DNA of 46,669 nt from Chloroflexota bacterium (GCA_004297765.1 SCTZ01000148.1:1-46669); one strand, 5' to 3'; positions 26,618-34,428 are shown, counted from the first letter of the stretch. A program made the numbers and translations. The notes: generated from the sequence alone by a model not told the origin.

Positions 26618-26779
26618 GTTGTTCCTCCTTGCCAAATAGTCGCGTTCCGCGAGTCGCGGACGAAAGCCCGCTAGTCCGTCGCGGCCTCCAGCGCCACTCC
26701 TCCCCTATGCCTCAAGTCAGCGCACCAAATTCGGCGCTGCCTGACAACGCATCGATAATGCCCTTAGCCTAGCGATTAT

Positions 26780-27925
26780 CTACCTCTTCGTTTCAAGCTC
26801 CCGGCGGGCGATCAGGAGCCGCAGGATTTCGGACGTGCCCTCACCGATGGGGAACATTCGGGCATCGCGATAGAACCGCTCCATCGGGTGCGACTTGCAG
26901 TAACCGTCCGTGCCCCCAATCTGAACGGCATGGTCGGCCACACGCACCACAGCCTCCGAGGTGAAGAGCTTGGCAACCGCTGCCAGCCTATCGCTCGGTG
27001 TGCCGCGGTCCATGGCGAATGCCGATTGATATGTGAGCAGATGGGATGCCTCGATGTCAACAGTCATGTCGGCGATCTTGGCCTGGATCAACTGGAAGCT
27101 CGAAATCGGCTGGTCGAACTCGATGCGGCTCTTCGCATACTCCATGGCCGCGTCGTAAGCGCCACGAGCGAGACCCAGCGCCAGCGAGGCCACCACCGGG
27201 CGCGCGTACTCGAACAGCTTCATCACGTGGTAGAACCCTTGCCCCTGCTCGCCGATAAGGTTCTCCCGCGGGACACGGCAGTCCTTCATCGTGAAGCCGC
27301 CCACGTCCAGACCCCGTCCACCGAGCAGATCGTGGCTGAAGGCAGTGAAGCCCGGCGATTCCCGTGGGATGACGATTGTGCTGATACCTTTGTGCTTCGG
27401 GCGCACGTCCAGATCGGTCTTCAAGAAGACCACGTAGGTGTCGGAGATGGCCGCGTTGTCCATGTAGCGCTTGGCCCCGTTCACCACCCAGTGGTCGCCG
27501 TCCAGGCGTGCGTAGGTCTCCATCGAAGCCACGTCGGAGCCGTGGGCAGGCTCCGTGATGCACATCGACCCGATCTTCTCGCCCTTGGCCATCGGCACTG
27601 CGTACTTCTCGACCAGATCCTGCGTGCCATACAGGTAGAGGGGAATCTCGGTCAGGTTCGTCGCGGAGATCCGCTCAGCCACGGAGACGCTGGCATAAGC
27701 AAGCTCGTCCAACGCGAGACACAGATCAACTAGGCTTCCACTATGCCCGCCGTAGCGCTGCGGGCGGGAGATCCCAAAGTAACCCTGCTTGGCCATCTTC
27801 CAGCGCAGCTCGTCCGGGATGCGTGCTTCCTGGTCGATCTGGCGGGCCAGCGGAGACACTTCCTCGCTGACGAACTTCCGCACGCTATCTCGCCACTGCT
27901 TTTGTTGATCGGTGAACTCGAGCAT
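26780..27925 (-). CDS. Acyl-CoA dehydrogenase
   Basis: A 381-residue acyl-CoA dehydrogenase, distinct from the one at 18483-19619. It shows FGISRPQRYGGHSGS, the flavin motif MCITEPAHGSDVAS, DNAAISD and C-terminal HAVQIGGTDGYCKSHPMERFYRDAR with catalytic glutamate in PIGEGTSEILR. GGAGG lies 5 nt before the ATG. It follows the FAD oxidoreductase gene by 139 bp that contain a 9-bp tandem repeat. The family oxidises acyl-CoA to enoyl-CoA; chain or ring preference is not evident. Confidence 0.94.
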   Translation of the reverse strand: MLEFTDQQKQWRDSVRKFVSEEVSPLARQIDQEARIPDELRWKMAKQGYFGISRPQRYGGHSGSLVDLCLALDELAYASVSVAERISATNLTEIPLYLYGTQDLVEKYAVPMAKGEKIGSMCITEPAHGSDVASMETYARLDGDHWVVNGAKRYMDNAAISDTYVVFLKTDLDVRPKHKGISTIVIPRESPGFTAFSHDLLGGRGLDVGGFTMKDCRVPRENLIGEQGQGFYHVMKLFEYARPVVASLALGLARGAYDAAMEYAKSRIEFDQPISSFQLIQAKIADMTVDIEASHLLTYQSAFAMDRGTPSDRLAAVAKLFTSEAVVRVADHAVQIGGTDGYCKSHPMERFYRDARMFPIGEGTSEILRLLIARRELETKR

Positions 27926-27982
27926 TTCTTCCTCCGATGAAGTTCCGCTAGCGCTGTGTGACCGATGAACTGATGCGTATTC

Positions 27983-28029
27983 GCCGAATCCGACCGATCA
28001 GTCCGATCGGACCGATCCGTCCAATCCGC
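27983..28029. repeat. Degenerate 9-bp tandem repeat (about five units)
   Basis: Five successive 9-mers related to CCGATCNGT (for example CCGATCAGT, CCGATCGGA, CCGATCCGT) lie in the 139-bp gap between the FAD oxidoreductase and the acyl-CoA dehydrogenase. The units are partly self-complementary. No function is evident. Confidence 0.65.
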
Positions 28030-28064
28030 ACGTTCGTGCCTGTAGGATCACAAGTAACATAACA

Positions 28065-29447
28065 CTAATATCGCCAGGTACCCTCGAAGAAGGGAATCCG
28101 CTGACCAAGTGCCAGCTCTACGCAGGTGAGGGCCGAGCGAGCGGCTCGATCGATGCCGACGCCCCGACTGCGATAAGTATCACCTGCCAGATATAGTCCG
28201 TCAATCCCTGGGACACGGTTATCCGGCCGATATGTGCCGACCAGCCCCGGCTGGCTGCGCAAACCGAAGTTGGTGACCACAGAGCGCCGCCTCCAGATAC
28301 AGGAGCGTGCCAGGGCCGGGAACATCTCATCCATGTCCGCTTCGAAATCGCGGAAAGTCTGCCGAAGCCGCCGCGAGTCGCGAATGATCTCGGGCCCGCA
28401 TGGCACACCACAGATGAAGAGATGCTTGCCGGGCGGTGCCAATTCCGGATCCAGGGCCGAGTTCAGAAAACCAAAGCCGGGCAGACCGGCGCGTGGCGTG
28501 GCAAACCAGGCCTGTAGCTCCTTCTCCGTGTTGACGTACACCGGCTCCTCGGTGGCAACGTACATCTGGATCCAGTTGCCTCGGTTATCCAGGCTCGCCA
28601 TCGTCTTGACGCTGTCGGCGTACCAGGACGGCAATTCTGCTTCGTCCACGATGCGCAGCAGATCCCAGGCCGGGACGGTGACGATGACGTTGTCGGCCTC
28701 GATCACCTCCGTCTCGGGATACTCGTTGGGTGTGGCCTTCGGTCCTCGCTCCAGCTCCACTCCGACCACTCGGCCGCCTTCGATGACCACGCGTGCCACC
28801 GTGCCAACGCGATACTCCCCGCCGTGCTCCACGATCGCGTCGGCCAAATCCTGGAAAATCTTGTCGAAGCCGCCCTTGGGCCAGAAGGAGAAGCCGGGAA
28901 TGCCGCGCTCCTGGAAGTGCATCTTGCGGACGTAGAGGTTGTCGCTGGCGCTGTGGTTGTACCAGACGTCGGTCTGCCCCTCGAGGACCGAGATAAACTC
29001 GAAGAGCGAAAAGACGCCCTCGCTGCTGGTGCGTTCGGCCAGCCAACTGCGCAGTGGCAGGTTGTCGTATCGTTCGAACTCGGCGTAGTCGGTGGCGATC
29101 AGTTCCTTGACGATAGCGCGTAGCTGCGCTCGATCCTCGCCGCTGTATAGCGAGCCAACTGGTTGCCAGCCGCCCTCGCCCCAGACGGACATGCCATCGT
29201 TCTGCGCTCCGATCTCGAGCGTCTTGCCGGCAAATGAGAAGATGCGCGCCAGACCCGAGCCCGGGTCTTCGATCAGGTGGGGACCCCAGGCCAACTTGTA
29301 GTCGCCGAACGGCATGAGGATAGCGCGTCCGCCGGGCTTCGAATCCTTCTCCACGACCAGGACCTTCTTGCCCAGCTTCGCCAGAATCGCTCCGGCCGAG
29401 CACCCCGCCGCTCCAGCTCCGACGACGATCGCATCGTAGTGTGCCAC
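28065..29447 (-). CDS. FAD-dependent oxidoreductase (phytoene desaturase/amine oxidase-like)
   Basis: A 460-residue flavoprotein. The N-terminal dinucleotide fold is AIVVGAGAAGCSAGAILAKLG followed by VVEKDSKPGGRA, and the C-terminal FAD motif is GIDGLYLAGDTYRSRGVGIDRA. This layout is that of CrtI-type desaturases and related NAD(P)/FAD oxidoreductases, some of which act on steroid-like or terpenoid rings. It begins with GTG at 29447 behind GGGAGG and follows the crotonase pair. It could introduce or saturate a ring double bond; this is inference from fold and neighbours. Confidence 0.85.
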   Translation of the reverse strand: MAHYDAIVVGAGAAGCSAGAILAKLGKKVLVVEKDSKPGGRAILMPFGDYKLAWGPHLIEDPGSGLARIFSFAGKTLEIGAQNDGMSVWGEGGWQPVGSLYSGEDRAQLRAIVKELIATDYAEFERYDNLPLRSWLAERTSSEGVFSLFEFISVLEGQTDVWYNHSASDNLYVRKMHFQERGIPGFSFWPKGGFDKIFQDLADAIVEHGGEYRVGTVARVVIEGGRVVGVELERGPKATPNEYPETEVIEADNVIVTVPAWDLLRIVDEAELPSWYADSVKTMASLDNRGNWIQMYVATEEPVYVNTEKELQAWFATPRAGLPGFGFLNSALDPELAPPGKHLFICGVPCGPEIIRDSRRLRQTFRDFEADMDEMFPALARSCIWRRRSVVTNFGLRSQPGLVGTYRPDNRVPGIDGLYLAGDTYRSRGVGIDRAARSALTCVELALGQRIPFFEGTWRY

Positions 29448-29482
29448 ACTAACCTCCCTTATGGGCTCAGGACAACGCCGAT

Positions 29483-29569
29483 GCAGGGACGGTCAGGAAA
29501 GGAGGGAAGAGTTAGACGAGGCCCCCTTTTCCGCGTCTATCACTTCCCCGCCTTCCTGACCGTCCCTGC
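29483..29569. repeat. Long inverted repeat with perfect 17-nt arms
   Basis: GCAGGGACGGTCAGGAA (29483-29499) and its exact complement (29553-29569) are separated by 53 nt and fill the space between the crotonase stop and the FAD oxidoreductase start. In the mRNA the arms would enclose a large loop. It may be a small transposon-like relic or a regulatory stem. Confidence 0.75.
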
Positions 29570-29583
29570 CACGAGGAGTCCGA

Positions 29584-30369
29584 TCAGTCGCGGTGGAACC
29601 GAGGCGCTCGCTTCTCCAGAAAGGCATTCGTGCCTTCCTGATTTTCATCGGAGCCGCAGCAAAGCGCCTGCCCGTAGGCTTCAATCTCGATCAGAGTCGC
29701 CAGGTCGACGTCCAGCGAGCGATTCATCGCTTTCTTGGTTACCCCGATCGCTTTGGTCGGACCATTGGCGAGCTGCTTGGCAAGAGACGTAGCGCGCGGT
29801 ATCAACTGCTCGTCCGGAACGACCTCGGAGATCATGCCGATACGCTCGGCCTCTCGCGCGTCGATCGTCTCGTTGGTCAGAATCAGTTTTTTCGCCTTGG
29901 CCTGTCCAACCAGACGGGGCAGAAAGTACAGCGACGCCATGTCCGGAAACAGTCCAACCTTGAGAAAGACCTGAGAGAACTTGGCGCTCTCGGCCGCGAT
30001 AATGATGTCAGAGGCGAGCGCCAGGCTGGCTCCCGCCGCCGCCGCGTGTCCGTTCACAGCGGCGATAACCGGCTTCTCCAGCTCTTGCAACGGAATGACG
30101 ATGGTTTTGTTGACATTCAACACACGCTGTCTGGCTCCGAACCCAACCGCCAGACTGCTCACCATGTTGAGGTCGGCACCTGCGGCGAATGCACGGCCAG
30201 CCGCCTTGAAGAGCACGGCCCGCACCGATTCATCCCGACCCGCGTCCGCGATCGTATCGCCAAGTTCCTCGAGCATCTTCATGTTAAACGCGTTCAGCAC
30301 TTCCGGCCGGTTTAGCGTGATGGTCTGGACGCCTTCGCTTTTCTCGACGATAATCGTCTCGTACGCCAT
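29584..30369 (-). CDS. Enoyl-CoA hydratase/isomerase (crotonase family)
   Basis: A 261-residue crotonase. The ATG at 30369 (MAYETIIVEK) is fixed by AAGGAG 5 nt upstream; the frame remains open to 30447 through repeat DNA. Motifs: TLNRPEVLNAFN, the oxyanion-hole loop GRAFAAGADL, and VGLFPDMASLYFLPRLVG. In the last motif the classical hydratase glutamates are absent and an Asp (FPD) stands in the second position, the pattern of PaaG-type isomerases and ring-modifying crotonases rather than a plain hydratase. It is paired with the crotonase upstream, 148 bp away. Confidence 0.92.
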   Translation of the reverse strand: MAYETIIVEKSEGVQTITLNRPEVLNAFNMKMLEELGDTIADAGRDESVRAVLFKAAGRAFAAGADLNMVSSLAVGFGARQRVLNVNKTIVIPLQELEKPVIAAVNGHAAAAGASLALASDIIIAAESAKFSQVFLKVGLFPDMASLYFLPRLVGQAKAKKLILTNETIDAREAERIGMISEVVPDEQLIPRATSLAKQLANGPTKAIGVTKKAMNRSLDVDLATLIEIEAYGQALCCGSDENQEGTNAFLEKRAPRFHRD

Positions 30370-30381
30370 GCCGTCTCCTTC

Positions 30382-30417
30382 GGGGGTTGGGGGCTGGGGG
30401 CTGGGGGTTGGTTCCCC
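30382..30417. repeat. G5-tract repeat in the leader of the first crotonase (copy A)
   Basis: On the plus strand four G5 runs (30382-30386, 30389-30393, 30396-30400, 30403-30407) are separated by two bases each, a strong G-quadruplex pattern, then GGTT and CCCCC. The mRNA is the C-rich complement and can form GGGGG/CCCCC stems a few nt before the ribosome site. A shorter copy, sharing GGGGGTTGGTTCCCCC, is at 31329-31367. Confidence 0.7.
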
Positions 30418-30468
30418 CATCCCCCAGCCGATAGCTCCCGGCTCCATGCATTCGAGGGGCGATAATCG

Positions 30469-30517
30469 AGGGGTTGGGGCTAGGGGTACCAGCCCCCAAC
30501 CCCTAACCCCTAGCCCC
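30469..30517. repeat. G-tract/C-tract inverted repeat directly after the second crotonase stop
   Basis: On the minus strand (mRNA sense) four G4-G5 runs with CTA, TTA and TT spacers begin at the stop codon (30518 down to 30493), then a complementary C-tract set (30486 down to 30469). The RNA could fold either as a quadruplex or as a long stem. Confidence 0.6.
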
Positions 30518-31309
30518 CTACTTCCCCTTGAACTTGGGCAGTCGTTTCTCGAAAAGGGCCGACACGGCCTCCTTGTGGTCTTCCGTCTGCAACAGGAGCC
30601 CCTGACCGAAAGCCTCGTACTCCAGGATCGAGCGCAGATCCAACTCGATGGCCTTGTGCAGCAGCATCTTGGTCATCCCCAGCGCCAGCGGGGGGCGCTC
30701 CGTGGCTAGTCGCGTCGCCAGCGCCATGGCCGTCGGGATGAGCTCCTCGTGCGGCGTCACCTTGCTCACCAAACCGATCTTCAGCGCTTCCTGCGCATCG
30801 ATCATGTCACCTGTGAAGCACAGCTCTTTGGTCTTCTGCAGTCCCACCAGCTTGGGCAGCGTGTAGATGCCCATGAAGTCCGGCATCAGCCCGCGCAACA
30901 CGAAGAACTCGGCAAACTTGGCTTTCTCCGAGGCAATCAGAATATCACCGCACAGCGCGAAGTTGCAGCCACCGCCCACAGCCGTCCCGTTGATGGCCAT
31001 GATGATCGGCTTCTCCAGCTCCCACATGTCCCGCCCCACCGTGCCGAAGCGGCGCACGTAGTCCTTCAGCTGCACTGCGCCCCAGTTGTGCTGGTCCGTC
31101 ATCTGCTTGGTGTCGCCACCCGCGCAGAAAGCCCGCCCTGCTCCCGTGATCACCACGCAGCGGGTGTCACCGTCTTCCCGGATATCGGCCAGCGCCGCTT
31201 CCAGGTCCAGCATGCACTGGTAGTTCAGCGCGTTGAGCGAATCCGGGCGGTTGAGCGTGATCTTCCCGACCCCGTTGATCTTCTCCAGTATGATCGTCTC
31301 GTACTCCAC
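30518..31309 (-). CDS. Enoyl-CoA hydratase/isomerase (crotonase family)
   Basis: A 263-residue crotonase. Two in-frame GTG codons compete for the start; AAGGAG is only 1 nt from the first (31315) but 7 nt from the second (31309), so I use 31309, which also matches the paralogue (xYETII.EK). Motifs: TLNRPDSLNALN, GRAFCAGGDTKQM and RGLMPDFMGIYTLPKLVG. As in its neighbour, the second catalytic position is Asp, as in PaaG-like isomerases. It starts 56 bp after the CoA-transferase-like beta gene. The pair next to IpdAB-like subunits suggests ring-opening chemistry. Confidence 0.9.
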   Translation of the reverse strand: MEYETIILEKINGVGKITLNRPDSLNALNYQCMLDLEAALADIREDGDTRCVVITGAGRAFCAGGDTKQMTDQHNWGAVQLKDYVRRFGTVGRDMWELEKPIIMAINGTAVGGGCNFALCGDILIASEKAKFAEFFVLRGLMPDFMGIYTLPKLVGLQKTKELCFTGDMIDAQEALKIGLVSKVTPHEELIPTAMALATRLATERPPLALGMTKMLLHKAIELDLRSILEYEAFGQGLLLQTEDHKEAVSALFEKRLPKFKGK

Positions 31310-31328
31310 CGTCACACTCCTTCGTAAT

Positions 31329-31367
31329 GGGGGTTAGAGGCTGGGGGATGGGGGTTGGTTCCCCCCT
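31329..31367. repeat. G5-tract repeat in the leader of the second crotonase (copy B)
   Basis: G5 runs at 31329-31333, 31343-31347 and 31350-31354, then GGTT and a CCCCCC run. This repeats the pattern at 30382-30417 at the same place relative to the gene start (just upstream of the ribosome site), so both crotonase genes carry the same leader element. Confidence 0.65.
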
Positions 31368-32217
31368 ACCCGACCAGCTCCCATTCTCGCTTAAGCAGCT
31401 CTTCCAGGTATTGCATGCGCTCTTTGCCGCTCTTCATGTCGAACTCGCGGGTGCCGAAGGGATCGATCTGCTCCCGCAGCAGCGTCACCTGCTCCACCGT
31501 GGGCACCTCGGTGATCGGCACGTTGTCCGGAATGCGCAGCTCGAAGCCAGTGTTCTTGCGCACTTCCTCAGCCGTCACCCCGGGATGCAGCGACTCCACC
31601 ACGAACGGCTTGTCGCGCTCTTCCAGGCTCATCACGGCCAGGTTGGTAATGAAGCGGATCGGTCCAGGGCGCAGCCCCGCCGCCTCGCGCTCCTCTTTGC
31701 TGATCAGGTAGCGTGTGCCCGTGATGAAGTCTACCTTCTCCACCAGCGTCCGGTTGTTGTGGCTGGGGAAGTAGCCGATCATCTTGCGGTGCATCTTGAT
31801 CACCTCGGGCGCCCCAGCTCCTCCTGGCAAGCGCACAACCGGCTTGTCATAGGGACCGATCACCGAGATATTGATGCTGCCGTTCTTATCTACCTGCGCT
31901 CCAGAGACCGCTTCCACATCGCCCCGCCCGGTGCAGTGGATCGAGTTGATGCACTCGGTCATGCTCCACAGCGCCGCCGCACCCCGCGTGGCGGCCGCCT
32001 CGGAGGTGGTGAAGGACATCCGGAAGGGTCGCGCGTCCACCGCCGAGTAGCCCACGTAGCACATGTTGGGGGCATGCGTCATCTTGGCCAGAATGTAGGC
32101 TGCATACGCCAGTGGCGTGAACGAGCCCAGGATCACCAGATCGCCGTCCTCGATCTCCCGGGCGATGCAGGCGCACATTAGCTCCGATAAGGTATAATCG
32201 CTCGCGTACATGCTCAT
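31366..32217 (-). CDS. Class I CoA-transferase-fold beta subunit, IpdB-like
   Basis: A 283-residue beta subunit of the glutaconate CoA-transferase fold. The region that normally carries the catalytic glutamate (AP...xxE.G) reads HAPNMCYVGYSAVD, with Tyr57 where the glutamate should be. Further motifs AQVDKNGSINIS, ESLHPGVTAEEV and IDPFGTREFD resemble the mycobacterial IpdB subunit, whose complex is a C-C bond hydrolase that opens the last steroid ring instead of transferring CoA. The ATG overlaps the alpha stop codon by 4 nt. Transferase activity on an unknown acid remains possible. Confidence 0.82.
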   Translation of the reverse strand: MSMYASDYTLSELMCACIAREIEDGDLVILGSFTPLAYAAYILAKMTHAPNMCYVGYSAVDARPFRMSFTTSEAAATRGAAALWSMTECINSIHCTGRGDVEAVSGAQVDKNGSINISVIGPYDKPVVRLPGGAGAPEVIKMHRKMIGYFPSHNNRTLVEKVDFITGTRYLISKEEREAAGLRPGPIRFITNLAVMSLEERDKPFVVESLHPGVTAEEVRKNTGFELRIPDNVPITEVPTVEQVTLLREQIDPFGTREFDMKSGKERMQYLEELLKREWELVG

Positions 32218-33107
32218 GACAGTAGCCTGGCCTCCCCTACCAGTTTCTTCAGCTTGGATCGCTTCTCCGCTCCCAGCAGCTCCAGGTACTCTTCCTCGCT
32301 GCTGCCCGTGATGTAGCGCTGGACGTACTGCTGGAAGCTCTCCGGCTTCTGAGCCAGCTTCATGTACTCCATGACGTGCCAGGCGTCCATGACGTACTCG
32401 GGCACGCAGGAGGTGGGATGCGCCCCTAGCGGGGCGTGGATCACCAGGTCCACATAGAAGCGGGGAATCTTGGTCTTGGCTGCCTCAGCGCGGATCTGCT
32501 CGGAGGAGACGATCTGCTCCACCGTCACGATGACCTTGTCGGCGGCCTTGGCCAGGTCCACGTCCGAGCCCGAGGTGCCCTCGATCTGGATGTTGCCTTC
32601 CAGATCGGCCTTCTGGGCGTGGATGATAGCCACGTCCGGCTTGAGGGCCGGGACGGCCACTAGATCCTGCCCGGTGAAGGGGCACTTGATCATCTTGTAG
32701 AAGTCTGGGCGCATCTTGAGGTAGTCCGAGCCCACCGGACCGCCGTAGGGCAGGAACGATACGCCCCGTCCGGTGGCCTCGAAGCCCAGGATCATGGCCA
32801 GCCCGCTGATCTCCTGGAAAGCGATCTGCTGACCCTCGATAGCGCGGCGGAAGTTGGGGGCCAGACCGAAGGCCTCCAAGCTGACGAAGGAGAAGTAGAG
32901 CTCCTTGACCAGCCCCGCGCCGAGCAGCAGGTCGATATCGATGCTGCCGACGATGGTCATGACGGTTAGGTCCTTGATCTGCTGGCGGATGATCTCCCGC
33001 ACGATGGCCATGGGGTGGTTGCAGAGCCAGGCCCCCCCGATGGCAACACTGCTGCCTGGCTTGATAAACTGGCCGATGTCGCTGAGCTGTCCGACTTTGC
33101 CTTCCAT
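32214..33107 (-). CDS. Class I CoA-transferase-fold alpha subunit, IpdA-like
   Basis: A 297-residue alpha subunit. It has the N-terminal GSSVAIGGAWLCNHPMAIVREI and KDLTVMTIVGSIDIDLLLGAGLVKELYFSFVSLE stretches typical of glutaconate CoA-transferase alpha and IpdA, and a long GRGVSFLPYGGPVGSDY region also seen in IpdA-type proteins. It is the first gene of the long minus-strand run and is served by the operator-controlled promoter at 33226-33254. AGGAGGG lies about 12 nt before the ATG. It forms an obligate heteromer with the overlapping beta gene. Confidence 0.85.
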   Translation of the reverse strand: MEGKVGQLSDIGQFIKPGSSVAIGGAWLCNHPMAIVREIIRQQIKDLTVMTIVGSIDIDLLLGAGLVKELYFSFVSLEAFGLAPNFRRAIEGQQIAFQEISGLAMILGFEATGRGVSFLPYGGPVGSDYLKMRPDFYKMIKCPFTGQDLVAVPALKPDVAIIHAQKADLEGNIQIEGTSGSDVDLAKAADKVIVTVEQIVSSEQIRAEAAKTKIPRFYVDLVIHAPLGAHPTSCVPEYVMDAWHVMEYMKLAQKPESFQQYVQRYITGSSEEEYLELLGAEKRSKLKKLVGEARLLS

Positions 33108-33200
33108 CTCTGGGCATACCCTCCTGGCATTGGTGGTGTCGTGTGCGGCAACTTCGTAGTCTAAGCGCGAAGGTCACGGTGGCGGTGGCGAACGTTGTAG

Positions 33201-33217
33201 TTAACGTTCAACGTTAA
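33201..33217. promoter_or_regulatory. Operator O1: TTAACGTT-C-AACGTTAA
   Basis: A perfect 17-bp palindrome with one central base. It lies immediately downstream of the minus-strand -10 box, over about +2 to +18 of the predicted transcript of the CoA-transferase-like operon, a position for repression. An additional AACGTT is at 33191-33196. The shared core with O2 at 33329-33338 implies one dimeric repressor (TetR, LacI or GntR type); its gene is not obvious in the window. Confidence 0.7.
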
Positions 33218-33225
33218 GTGTTGAG

Positions 33226-33254
33226 AGTGTAGCACGCTCACGAGCAGATGTCAA
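33226..33254 (-). promoter_or_regulatory. Promoter of the long minus-strand catabolic run
   Basis: On the minus strand TTGACA (33254-33249), a 17-nt spacer and TACACT (33231-33226) match the sigma-70 consensus well. It points at the IpdA-like gene, start codon 118 bp away. Operator O1 follows directly. Confidence 0.7.
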
Positions 33255-33294
33255 GACCTTTGAGCTCTGATATATTTGTGGTACGCTAGCTGTA

Positions 33295-33323
33295 TTGACG
33301 CTTGCTATCAGCCATGCTATAGT
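33295..33323 (+). promoter_or_regulatory. Promoter of the BKACE-AacS operon
   Basis: TTGACG (33295-33300), a 17-nt spacer and TATAGT (33318-33323) form a strong sigma-70 promoter on the plus strand. Operator O2 overlaps the expected start point near 33330. The leader to the ATG at 33450 is about 120 nt. Confidence 0.75.
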
Positions 33324-33328
33324 CTGCG

Positions 33329-33338
33329 TTAACGTTAA
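33329..33338. promoter_or_regulatory. Operator O2: TTAACGTTAA
   Basis: A perfect 10-bp palindrome over the predicted plus-strand start. It shares GTTAACGTT and AACGTTAA with O1 on the other side of the divergent region, so both operons are probably repressed by the same protein and induced together. Confidence 0.65.
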
Positions 33339-33449
33339 ACATCAGACGGCACCCCTTTCACAGAGCCGGGCATGACCATCCCGGTTACTGACGCGTCTCT
33401 TGTACTGCGCGACAAAGCGGTGGAGAAAGCGAAAAAGAGGAGGAGCACG

Positions 33450-34406
33450 ATGAGCGAGGGATACTGGGACTATCACGACAGCAGAGAATGGATGGAGCGA
33501 ACGGCAAAACGTAATCTGCCCCCGTTGATCATAACGGCGGCACTTACCGGCGGTGTCCAGGGCAAAGAGCTGAATCCGAACCATCCGGAAACCGCTCAGG
33601 AACAAGCTGAGCAAGCCTACGAATGTTATAAGCTCGGCGCCTCGATCATCCACATCCACGCCAGATGCGAAGACAACCCCACCAAGCCAACTCAGGATCC
33701 GGATCGCTACCGGGAGATCAACAGCCTGATCCGGGATAAATGCCCGGACGTCATCATCAACAACACCACCGGCGGTGGTCCCGGCATGCCTATGGAGGAG
33801 CGGATGCGCTCGGTCGAGGCCGAGCCCGAGATGTGCAGCCTGACCATGGGACCGCAGGGTAGCCGGCTCAGACTGGCGGAACGCCCGCCCTATCGGCCCG
33901 AGCCAGTCTTCATCACGGAAGTCATGCCCGCCAACTTCGACAACATCGAAGTATTCGCGCAGGCCATGGCCGAGCGAGACATCAAGCCGGAGATGGAGAT
34001 CTACCACGACGGTCTCTTCCCGGTTCTTAACCATATCATTCGCAAAGGGTTGGTCAAGAAGCCCTATTGGGTGCAGTTGATCATGGGCACGTCGACAGGT
34101 GCCGAGGCGTCTCCGAAAACCCTCATCCATATGATGGAGCTTGTTCCCAAAGACACCATGGCCAGCGTCATCTCGATTGGCGATTTCCAGACACCCATGA
34201 TCACTCTAGGGATTCTGCTCGGGCTGCACGTTCGAACCGGCATGGAGGACAATCCGTACTACGAGCCCGGCGTCCCCTGCACAGGAAATGGCCAGTTAGT
34301 AGAACGCGTGGTGCGCATCAGCAGGGAGTTGGGAAGACGCATCGCCACACCGAAAGAAGCCAGACAAATGCTGGAGCTCTCGGAAGTGCCGCGGCGCTGG
34401 CGATAG
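33450..34406 (+). CDS. Beta-keto-acid cleavage enzyme (BKACE, DUF849 family)
   Basis: A 318-residue TIM-barrel zinc enzyme that condenses a beta-keto acid with acetyl-CoA and splits it into acetoacetate and a new acyl-CoA. Family residues are all visible: zinc ligands H68 and H70 (HIHAR) and E266 (GMEDN), catalytic R262 and D267 in HVRTGMEDN, plus ITAALTGG at the N-terminus and the EIYHDG loop with E183. AGGAGG 6 nt upstream selects the ATG at 33450; the frame is open from 33372 without a ribosome site. The next gene, 22 bp downstream, activates acetoacetate, the expected product, which supports the assignment. The second substrate side chain is unknown. Confidence 0.92.
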   Translation: MSEGYWDYHDSREWMERTAKRNLPPLIITAALTGGVQGKELNPNHPETAQEQAEQAYECYKLGASIIHIHARCEDNPTKPTQDPDRYREINSLIRDKCPDVIINNTTGGGPGMPMEERMRSVEAEPEMCSLTMGPQGSRLRLAERPPYRPEPVFITEVMPANFDNIEVFAQAMAERDIKPEMEIYHDGLFPVLNHIIRKGLVKKPYWVQLIMGTSTGAEASPKTLIHMMELVPKDTMASVISIGDFQTPMITLGILLGLHVRTGMEDNPYYEPGVPCTGNGQLVERVVRISRELGRRIATPKEARQMLELSEVPRRWR

Positions 34407-34428
34407 ATTGTGCTTTAGGAGGCGGTCT

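Noticed and set aside
27983..28029. CRISPR-like repeat array
   Set aside because: The units are 9 bp, degenerate and without spacers; it is a simple tandem repeat.
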